Positions 8,187 through 15,400 of a stretch of 64,000 bases of DNA are shown in pieces. Where the stretch lies: NCBI GenBank assembly GCA_029931535.1, contig JAQPZY010001256.1:929001-993000 (forward strand), given 5' to 3'. This DNA is from Margaritifera margaritifera (lineage: Eukaryota > Mollusca > Bivalvia > Unionida > Margaritiferidae). The first letter of the stretch is position 1. The number at the start of each line of letters is the position of its first letter. Below the pieces are notes generated by a model. The model saw nothing but the letters and a program-made list of their open reading frames with translations. It was not told the DNA's origin and made no database searches. The translations under genes and the position numbers were made by a program.

Positions 8187-8606
8187 TTAGCTGACTTTCT
8201 TCTTCTTTTTCTTTGGACTTTTTTTCTTCTTCTTCTTTTTAGGTGATTTGGGTTTTTTGGCTTTGGCATCATTAGGATCCCATTTCAAAAGGGAACGAAT
8301 CATGACTCCTCCTAAAGAACCACTTCCACCAGGAGTTAAAATGATTTGTTTTTTAGTCCGTGAATCGATTCTAGGATCAGCCAGTTGTGACAATGCCGAT
8401 TTATGTTTTTGAAAAAAACGTTGAGTTTGATGAGGGATGTGAATGATACCTTGTAGTAATTGACGTGCTGTCAAAGTAAACCATCGTAACACTTCTTTCA
8501 GACTCGCTTCTAACAAATGAGCACGAACTTGTGCATTTTTTTCACGACTAATGCCATACAAGGCACGGATCAATTTAGCCGAAGGATGAGATTGAAAGGA
8601 AGTCAT
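8187..8606 (-). CDS. Basic virion/core-type protein with Lys-rich tail, possibly truncated
   Basis: A 139-aa protein. The N-terminal 110 residues contain LLEASLKEVLRWFTLTARQL, a GI-HIP segment, KHKSALSQLADP and a TPGGSGSLGGVM motif, a pattern shared with the 7216-7650 protein. The tail is histone-H1-like, with Lys runs broken by SPKK. The reading frame ends in TAA at 8187-8189 inside this Lys-rich region and then stays open to 7707. A role in DNA condensation in the virion is inferred from the tail. The TATA box at 8655-8661 is about 50 bp upstream of the ATG (8604-8606). Confidence 0.7.
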   Translation of the reverse strand: MTSFQSHPSAKLIRALYGISREKNAQVRAHLLEASLKEVLRWFTLTARQLLQGIIHIPHQTQRFFQKHKSALSQLADPRIDSRTKKQIILTPGGSGSLGGVMIRSLLKWDPNDAKAKKPKSPKKKKKKKSPKKKKKKVS

Positions 8607-8654
8607 CTTCTTCTCTCAAAAAGAGTGTGAGACAGAAATGACGTCGTAGGTTGT

Positions 8655-8661
8655 TTTTATA
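8655..8661 (-). promoter_or_regulatory. TATA box for the 8187-8606 gene
   Basis: Minus-strand TATAAAA(A) lies about 50 bp before the ATG in a short non-coding gap between this gene and the ATPase gene. Confidence 0.6.
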
Positions 8662-8673
8662 GTTTTTTTTTTT

Positions 8674-9417
8674 TTAAAAATGGACTGAAGGGGACGTGTA
8701 AATGACAGGACCACCTTCTTGACCCCAAGAGTGAAAGATACTGGCACGAAATCTCAAATAGTCAGGAGTGGTCGGTTTTAAGTCAATGAGTAAATACTCG
8801 TGAGGGGCTTGAGTGACATCGTCGTACGCATAATTCAGCCAAGGAGCTCCTAACTGTTTGGCTAACACTTGTACTTGAGATTTGTCTCTGGGGCTTTTAA
8901 ACAAGACCACGTAATGAGCATTCAAACTAATAGTTCGATGGGCTTTACTCTGTTGAAATAAATTTTGTGTAATGTAGACAATACTAGCATTACGATGGTG
9001 TCCTTTTCGTGTAAACCAAAGTTTAATTTCTTCTTCGTCTTCTCCTAACATGTCATCAAAAATAACTAAATGAGTTTGACTCACGTCAGACACAATTCCA
9101 TCGTCTTCGTGAGGAATACCATCCACAAACGAAATAGTTTCTCCTTGACTTTCTTTCAATAACGTGTAAGACGGTTGCCACTCTTTGTAACACCACACGA
9201 TACGTTGAGGTGGACGATCAAACAAATCAGCTTTGTGTTCGATCAATCGTTTGACAAATTCGGTTTTCCCTGAACCACTCGGTCCAGCAATCAACATGTT
9301 AAATGGATGGCGCAGATACAAAGCATTCCAACTTTGACGATCTAACTTTTCGTCAATCACTTTCACCACAGAAGAGGAGGAAGAGGCAGACGAGGTAGAA
9401 GAAGAAGATGTAGCCAT
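8674..9417 (-). CDS. ATP: FtsK/HerA-type genome-packaging ATPase
   Basis: A 247-aa P-loop ATPase, the Polinton packaging motor that would drive DNA into the capsid. After a Ser-rich N-terminus, Walker A is AGPSGSGKT (44-52) and Walker B is LVIFDD (117-122). The sensor-like YITQNLF follows, and GHHRN resembles the arginine-finger region of the family. The open frame extends 21 codons further to another ATG (9478-9480), but a strong TATAAAA (9465-9471) lies between the two. Only the ATG at 9415-9417 would be in the transcript, so I choose it. Intact, with length normal for the family. Confidence 0.93.
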   Translation of the reverse strand: MATSSSSTSSASSSSSVVKVIDEKLDRQSWNALYLRHPFNMLIAGPSGSGKTEFVKRLIEHKADLFDRPPQRIVWCYKEWQPSYTLLKESQGETISFVDGIPHEDDGIVSDVSQTHLVIFDDMLGEDEEEIKLWFTRKGHHRNASIVYITQNLFQQSKAHRTISLNAHYVVLFKSPRDKSQVQVLAKQLGAPWLNYAYDDVTQAPHEYLLIDLKPTTPDYLRFRASIFHSWGQEGGPVIYTSPSVHF

Positions 9418-9464
9418 GATTGAGGTAAGAAGATTTTTGAGAAGAAGACAAAAAACCCAAGGCA

Positions 9465-9491
9465 TTTTATACGTTTTCATACACGTTTATT
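9465..9491 (-). promoter_or_regulatory. ATPase TATA box abutting upstream poly(A) signal
   Basis: Minus-strand TATAAAA at 9465-9471 precedes the ATPase ATG by about 48 bp. Minus-strand AATAAA at 9486-9491 lies about 42 nt after the stop of the 9534-9701 gene. End of one unit and start of the next are packed into 30 bp. Confidence 0.65.
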
Positions 9492-9533
9492 TTTTTTTGT
9501 AAAACAAACCAACCCACAAAACAATAACATATT

Positions 9534-9701
9534 TTACAAATTTGCATGAAGAAGTGAATTTGTGAGAAAATATACAATTAAACCGAACACGTACACAATT
9601 AAGACTATCACTAAAACAGCTAAAGTTCTCTCTAAACAAGAAAAGGAACAACAATTGTTTTGTGTCCAAGTCATGAAAGACACCACTGTTTGTGGTAACA
9701 T
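9534..9701 (-). CDS. Small protein with C-terminal transmembrane helix
   Basis: A 55-aa ORF from the ATG at 9699-9701. A Cys-containing soluble part precedes one strong hydrophobic helix (about 30-50, LAVLVIVLIVYVFGLIVYFL), so it looks like a tail-anchored protein. The same frame is open upstream to 9881 (acidic, Thr-rich, Pro-rich) but has no ATG there. Two consecutive stops (9882-9887) separate it from the BH3-like ORF in the same frame. It may be the anchor portion of a once larger tail-anchored protein, as in Bcl-2 relatives; this is speculative. Confidence 0.4.
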   Translation of the reverse strand: MLPQTVVSFMTWTQNNCCSFSCLERTLAVLVIVLIVYVFGLIVYFLTNSLLHANL

Positions 9702-9884
9702 TCTTCTTCTTCTACTCGTCTTTTTTGAATTCACTGACGGTAGCGGTGGTAAAGAAGGGTGGTGTTCCTCCTCAAGAGGTATTGGAACCACAGCAGTAGT
9801 GGTAGTGGTGTCAGGTACTTCTTCTTCTTCTTTTAGAGTTTCCCATGGAGGTTCCCATTTTTTTTTTTCACTTTTAGAATGTTA

Positions 9885-10196
9885 TCAATAAGTGGTTGCC
9901 AAATCTTGGCTGAACTGGGCCACTTCTTGTAACCAATATTGGAAACCAAGGTTTCTCCAGGGTCGTACATCTTTCCAATGGAAAAGTTGTTGGTGTAACT
10001 CACTAGCAGTACACACTTCTTGAAATGTTTTATGCACAGATAAAGTGTGACGAATGTCTTCTTCACATGGAAGTTCGTCACTAATTTTCATTACCACTCT
10101 CAACGCTAAACGTACAATGTTTCTTTCGTGAACTGATAAAATCAAGTTTTTATAGTCTTCTTCTTCTACTAAGTCCGAAGAAGAACACACGGTCAT
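9885..10196 (-). CDS. Hypothetical helical protein with a BH3-like motif
   Basis: A 103-aa protein, mostly helical. The segment RLALRVVMKISDEL (about residues 29-42) fits the BH3 spacing (hydrophobic, x3, hydrophobic, x2, hydrophobic, small, Asp, x, hydrophobic). A Trp-rich stretch (WKDVRPWRNLGFQYWL) follows. I do not recognise the family. Its neighbours are a broken ORF with BH1/BH2-like motifs, a tail-anchor-like peptide, and two BIR genes, so an apoptosis-related role is a hypothesis. The ATG is at 10194-10196. Confidence 0.5.
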   Translation of the reverse strand: MTVCSSSDLVEEEDYKNLILSVHERNIVRLALRVVMKISDELPCEEDIRHTLSVHKTFQEVCTASELHQQLFHWKDVRPWRNLGFQYWLQEVAQFSQDLATTY

Positions 10197-10470
10197 ATTG
10201 TTTTTTGGTACTCAACAATTGAGTCCAAAACAACCACGGATCCTTCAAAAGAATCCAAGGCAAACACTTGTCCTCAAAAATATTCCACAACGAATGTCCT
10301 GGAAAACGAAATCCAAGATAAGTAGTCACTAAGACACATACCACATAACGTCCAAAATTTAATGGATACAGTTCTTGTATCACTTCTTTATATTCCTCTA
10401 AGGTCTGAATTTTATCTATGATTTACTTCCACGGAATCCGTTTCACAACTGGTGTGTAGAGTTCAGGCAT
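10150..10470 (-). pseudogene. Broken ORF with BH1/BH2-like motifs, paralogous to part of the F-box-like gene
   Basis: The frame from the ATG at 10468-10470 is interrupted by TAA at 10423-10425 and then stays open to 10150. Around the stop, RIPW followed by LEEYKEVIQELYP matches RIPW followed by IDEYQKLLEELSP in the 10517-11602 protein, so the two are related and the stop is probably a mutation. Further on, ELYPLNFGRYVVCVL resembles a BH1 segment (N-W/F-G-R) and PWILLKDPW resembles BH2. The Bcl-2 reading is weak; the paralogy is firmer. A TATA-like TATAAAG lies at about 10,480. Confidence 0.5.
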
Positions 10471-10516
10471 ACCCACTCCTTTATAGTCAGGCAGTAACTG
10501 TGTCACAGAATCCGTT

Positions 10517-11602
10517 TCACGAGTAGTAAAGTGATTTGAGACGTGCCGCCTCCTCTTTATAGGGATCGATGGCTAAGGTTGGTATCTTGGGTGGCATGTT
10601 TTTATAGCCAGGCTCCCAAGGTTGGTACCTTTTGAGACAGTCTCCTTCAGGATAGAAGTTGTGATAGAGGTTTCCCATGACCATTCTTCTATGCCCTTGA
10701 AAGAGGGTATAGCGTAAAAATCGAGAAATGACTTTGAGTTTACGTTTCACTTGAAATTTCACAAACTCTCGGTAAATCTGTTCGCGCACATTCAAAGGCA
10801 TGACACTAATGTACTTGGGTAAAATTTCCGATTTGGAAAGAAATACTTCTCTTTTGTATTCTTCACGATACTGGTGATAGTCATTGTTCAGAATCAAATT
10901 TCTGATGCGACGAAAGTAGCCATAGCCTTGAAATCGAGGAATCACTTGAAGTTTACGTTTCACTTGAATTTGAACCAACTCATTGTAAATCCGTTTTTGC
11001 AACTTTGAAGGCAAGTCACGAATGCGATCTTGTAGAGTAGGTTTCTTGGTGACAAAATACTCACACACAAACCAAACGGAATCGGTAGGTAAAGGATATC
11101 TATAGGATCCAACACCAGTTTCAGTGATTATCCTATCTAATTTCAAAACACAAAAAGACGATTCGGCTTCAGGAGACAGTTCTTCTAACAGTTTTTGGTA
11201 TTCGTCTATGTTAGTCACATTTTTTTCCTTCACTTCCTCCCATGGAATTCTATATTCCACTGCTACATTGTAGGTAGCCCCCACCAATGTCTTAAATTGG
11301 GGATGTAGATTTTCATCAATGTCTGACCATTTGAATATCTTCTTAGCTATCATTTGTCTTATTGTATTCAAATACCATTGGTTACAACAAGTCTGTCGTA
11401 AAGGATGTAACTCTTTTTTACGTTTCAGTTGAATGTGAACAAATTCTTGGTAAATCCGTTCTCGTAACTCCAAAGGTAATCCACGAATACGATCTTCTAA
11501 AGTAGGAATATACTGAAAAATACGTTCTTGTAACTCTAAAGGTAAACCACAAATAAGTTCATCTAAAGAAGAAGAATTATTCTTCTCCTTTTCCTCCTCC
11601 AT
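10517..11602 (-). CDS. Multi-repeat protein with F-box-like motifs
   Basis: A 361-aa protein with about four copies of a repeat of the form LPxELxxRIYxEFVxIQxKRK. They lie near residues 17-35 (ICGLPLELQERIFQYI), 36-65, 200-225 (IRDLPSKLQKRIYNEL) and 265-295 (ISVMPLNVREQIYREF). The LPxELxxxI core is that of an F-box, which recruits substrates to SCF ubiquitin ligases, but four copies in one protein are unusual. A central RIPW-EEY-EL segment is shared with the broken ORF downstream. I use the ATG at 11,600-11,602, 4 nt after the BIR gene's stop; an upstream ATG (11,630-11,632) would overlap that gene by 26 nt. Function unknown. Confidence 0.65.
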   Translation of the reverse strand: MEEEKEKNNSSSLDELICGLPLELQERIFQYIPTLEDRIRGLPLELRERIYQEFVHIQLKRKKELHPLRQTCCNQWYLNTIRQMIAKKIFKWSDIDENLHPQFKTLVGATYNVAVEYRIPWEEVKEKNVTNIDEYQKLLEELSPEAESSFCVLKLDRIITETGVGSYRYPLPTDSVWFVCEYFVTKKPTLQDRIRDLPSKLQKRIYNELVQIQVKRKLQVIPRFQGYGYFRRIRNLILNNDYHQYREEYKREVFLSKSEILPKYISVMPLNVREQIYREFVKFQVKRKLKVISRFLRYTLFQGHRRMVMGNLYHNFYPEGDCLKRYQPWEPGYKNMPPKIPTLAIDPYKEEAARLKSLYYS

Positions 11603-11606
11603 TGTA

Positions 11607-12095
11607 TTACTTCTTCTTGTTATCTGGCTCATCGTACCCGTACTCTTCTAAGGCTACTAAAGGTAAGAAGTGACAGTGCGGAGACCATCTGGCATGTTCA
11701 ATGTAAGCTGAGTCGGTAGGCTCCCAATGGCGAAGTTCCACACCGCAACTAAAACATTGAACTTTATCTCCTTCTCCCGTGTATTTAAATCCAGATCTAG
11801 CTAAACTTTCCGGTTTAGGTCCTTCTAGATATTTTGGCCACTTGTCTTTGAATGACTCCAGTCGACTTTCATACTTGGAATAACCAAATAAAGTCACAGG
11901 TATTCTGATATGCCATTTAGGCTCCACATCATTCCTCTTGTTGTCATTAACGTCAATTCCTTTAGTATTTTTTCCACTGAAACATAAAGGACGATCTGCC
12001 TCTTTAGAGTTGGATCGACGGGGAGTGACTGAATCAAAGATGTCACAACGTACGGCATCGCACTCAAATTCCTCAAAACTGGAAAAAATACTCAT
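11607..12095 (-). CDS. BIR-domain (IAP-like) protein 2
   Basis: A 162-aa protein with one BIR domain (about 70-150): ESRLESFKDKWP, then LARSGFKYTGEGDKVQC, then the zinc ligands Cys114, Cys117, His134 and Cys141 (CX2CX16HX6C), with the typical WEP and WSPHC. No RING is present. BIR proteins of viruses block caspases or pro-apoptotic IAP antagonists. The first 60 residues are acidic and unrelated to BIR. Its ATG directly abuts the TAG of the other BIR gene. A TATA box (12,167-12,173) is embedded in the end of that gene. Probably an anti-apoptotic accessory gene arisen by tandem duplication. Confidence 0.88.
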   Translation of the reverse strand: MSIFSSFEEFECDAVRCDIFDSVTPRRSNSKEADRPLCFSGKNTKGIDVNDNKRNDVEPKWHIRIPVTLFGYSKYESRLESFKDKWPKYLEGPKPESLARSGFKYTGEGDKVQCFSCGVELRHWEPTDSAYIEHARWSPHCHFLPLVALEEYGYDEPDNKKK

Positions 12096-12479
12096 CTATT
12101 TTTTTTTCTTCTTGCTCGGTTCACGTGAAAAGTCAGAATGAAGGTTAGGTTTGGAAGGGGTTCCTTTTTTATACCTGTCGACTGAACCATCCGAAAAGTA
12201 TTGTAAGGTAATCCGTGGAAACGCCAAAGAAAGGTAAACACAGTTTGGTGACCATCTGGTATGTTCCACGATAGCTGAATCTTTAGGACTCATGCGAATG
12301 CTTGCACCACAACTGAAACATTTCACTAAACTTCCCTGTCCAAAGTAAACAAAACCTGCTCTGGCTAAAGAGATGGCTGTGGGTAATCGATCCCCTTTAG
12401 GCCAATTTTTGAACGTCTTCAATCGACTGTCACACTCAGCATAGTCAGGCAAAACCCATGTTGTTGTTGTTGAAGACAT
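12096..12479 (-). CDS. BIR-domain (IAP-like) protein 1
   Basis: A 127-aa protein with one BIR domain (about 14-85): CDSRLKTFKNWP, SLARAGFVYFGQGSLVKC, zinc ligands Cys54, Cys57, His73 and Cys80. The spacing between the second Cys and His is 15, one shorter than usual, and the WEP of the groove is replaced by MSP, so the peptide-binding groove may differ from its neighbour. The Lys-rich tail contains RYKKGT, whose codons form TATAAAAAA, the TATA box of the next gene. Its own TATA (12,513-12,519) lies within the last codons of polymerase B. Sister copy of the 11607-12095 gene. Confidence 0.88.
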   Translation of the reverse strand: MSSTTTTWVLPDYAECDSRLKTFKNWPKGDRLPTAISLARAGFVYFGQGSLVKCFSCGASIRMSPKDSAIVEHTRWSPNCVYLSLAFPRITLQYFSDGSVDRYKKGTPSKPNLHSDFSREPSKKKKK

Positions 12480-12492
12480 CTTTTCTGTTTTT

Positions 12493-15400
12493 TCAAGAGG
12501 AGGGCTTCCTTTTTTTATACTTCTCCAAATCGGCGTGTCCGTAAGGTAAAGTAGTGTGATCTGGAAGTCTCACTCTTTTTTGGTACACGATACGATACAC
12601 TTTTTGAACAGGTCGAGTCACGATTTTATGATTTGGTAGGCGAACAATCTTGTGAGGTTCTAACGTGGCGACTTGAAAATCTTTCACTTGTCCAGACAAC
12701 AGAGCATTTTTTAAAACCTCAAAGTTCACGACTTGGTTAGTTCGATAGTTCAGAGTCAATCCTTTGACTTTACAGGAGGTGTGAAGTTGACCTTGAGGGT
12801 CTCGGTATCGGTACCCATAATTTTTAGGGCCACCGCTAGCAAAACTCAGGATGGTATCTTGAGGGTGCTCGTCTGTCCAGGCTCCTAATCGATCTCCTTG
12901 AATGGTAGGGTGGGGGTAACCGGGGCGATGAATGTAAATGCAACTGTCAGTATCGAAATACAGAACACGATCTCCCAAGACTTCTAATGCTTCGTCATAC
13001 AATTTCAAACGAGCATGAGCAGTCACGTAGGCGGCAATGACTACGTTACTAAACTTGTCAGGTTTCACAAACTTGGGTTCATCTTCAAAATTAACAATGA
13101 TCAAATCCTCACGGACGATTTCAACGTGCTTGACTAGAATACTTTTGTCGTCCACCAGTTTAAAGTAACGATAAGGATCGTCCACGTATTCCGTTTTGGG
13201 TAAGATCGTACGTTGAGCCATTTTTCCCCACAAACAATTCAACATCACTTTAGCAAACGATCTTTTTCCTTCATTTTTTTCTATGTCTTCTAAAGTGATG
13301 CCTTCGATGTCACGGTATTCTTCTTTGAATCGGACTTGGTCTTCGGGAGTTTGACACCACGAAGGATAACCACTAGCTTCTTGTTTCAGTTTAAGAAATT
13401 GGTTCACGTACCCCGAAAAAATGCCTGGATGATGAGTAGCGTCGTCCTTTTGGTATTGGGCTGTCGTTGGAAAGTGCCAAATTTCATACACATTCAATAA
13501 ACGGTATCCACGATCCAATGCCCGAAACAATTCGGCACTGACCCACGTTCCTATCATTGACCGTTCTTCCTCTGTGTGGTGACAGGAATGATCTTGGTTA
13601 CACATTTCGGCACACGTCCGACATAAAGGAAACATCAATTTTCCTTGACAATGGCAAGGTAAGATGGGATGAAACAAGTTTGTGGGAGGTAAAACTTTAC
13701 ATTTGATCAATCCTTCGTATTGACGAATCTGTTTTACGTCGATGTGCTCTGTTAAAATTTCAGGGTGTCCGGTAGGAAAACGAGCATATTTACACACCCA
13801 AGGATACAAAGAACACACGTCGATGTATTTGATTTCTTCTCCTTGGGATTCGTTCACGTCGTACAATAATCGAGTAGCATTGGTTCGTCCTCCAAATAAA
13901 CTGTGACGTGGATCTAAAGGTTCAATGTCGGCTGCGTCGTAACTTTGAGTGATGGTTTTAAATTCAGGATCGATTTTCAAACGTCGATCGTATTCGTGTT
14001 CCCACATTTCTACCACTTCGTAACCTTGACTTTCTAACTGAAGTCGTCGTTGACAAGTCTGTTCATATAACTGATCCATGGTAGAATCTGAATAAGGGCT
14101 TTTCATGTCTCGGACAGGATAACAAATAGGGCATCCGTGAAACAAACATCCCTGAAACTCATACACAATGTGTGGGTTTTCTAAATCCCAACCATCCACA
14201 GAATAACCTCCAATCTTTTTTTCTCCTCCTCCGTTTCTAGCATGTTGTATCCATTTGTCTTCTTTTTGACATAAGTAATGAAGCCAACGTAAAGCTTTGA
14301 CAGAATATTGACGACTAGCAAAAACCCCCGTGTTGGAGTCAATGATGGCGAGTTGGTTTTCGGGCATGAAATGTTGTCTGTAGACCAAGGAACAGGCTTT
14401 AGGTAAGGTGGATGCCTCTTTCAAAGGATCGACCTCTGCACTATCGAGAAATAACTCTCGAAATTTTCCACAACAACGTCTTAAAATATCTACATCCGAT
14501 CGACAATATTTGAGCATCTCTTCTTGAAAGTCAAAGGGATCGTTCTGGTGAACACGGTACCAAGCGTGAAAAGCTTCTCGCTGTTCGGGTCGCATTCCAT
14601 CGGGGTCATAATCATGAAGGTCAGGTAAATGAGGTAGGACGGCCTGTTGATTAGCTTCCGTGTTAAAGAAGTGAGGAAAGTAACCTTTGGCCATTTCTGT
14701 CATACCGAACGTTTTTGGCATGCGACTCAAAGGCATGGCCAAATAACTCATCGAATCTTTGAATTGAACTTGTCCTACTTTCATGTAGATGAGCTTTTTT
14801 CCATTCATGGTGACTTCAGGACGTTCGGTTCCATGGTTCAAATAATAATTAAGTAAAAACTGTCCATCGTATCCCGAAAAATTGTGAGCTATGACGGTCG
14901 CATACCGATGACAATCTCCGTAACGATGAATGTCTTCTTCGCTCCAACTGTCGTGGGTGGTAGGGTCTAAAACCCATTCAGCAAACTCCGACAAAGTATT
15001 CACTCCACGAAAGATTTTTTCACGTCCTCCTGGAATCCTACTACAATGAGGACAGTGAAAATGAATCGATTCTTGAATGCACTCATCACAAGCCCGATGG
15101 GCTACACAAAAATTAGGAATGTGAGTGCCTGTTTCTTGCATACATTCAAAATCAAAAAAGATGAAATCTACTTGTTTCTTGTTTTTCTTTATTTCTTTCT
15201 TCTCTATCTTGTCATGCTTTTGAATAAAACATCGATGATCAAAATCGACGATCTGATGACAAGTAGAACATTTTTTCTTGCCAGCACAAACGTGTCTCTT
15301 GGAGTTGTTGGAACGAATCAGTTGTCCACACGTAGAACACGATTGTAATAACTCACAAGCACATTTTTGTTGGTGTCGTCCTTGGGTCTTGCGATGTTGT

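Noticed and set aside
9418..9480. Longer start of the packaging ATPase (ATG at 9478-9480)
   Set aside because: A strong TATA box at 9465-9471 lies downstream of that ATG, so it would not be in the mRNA.
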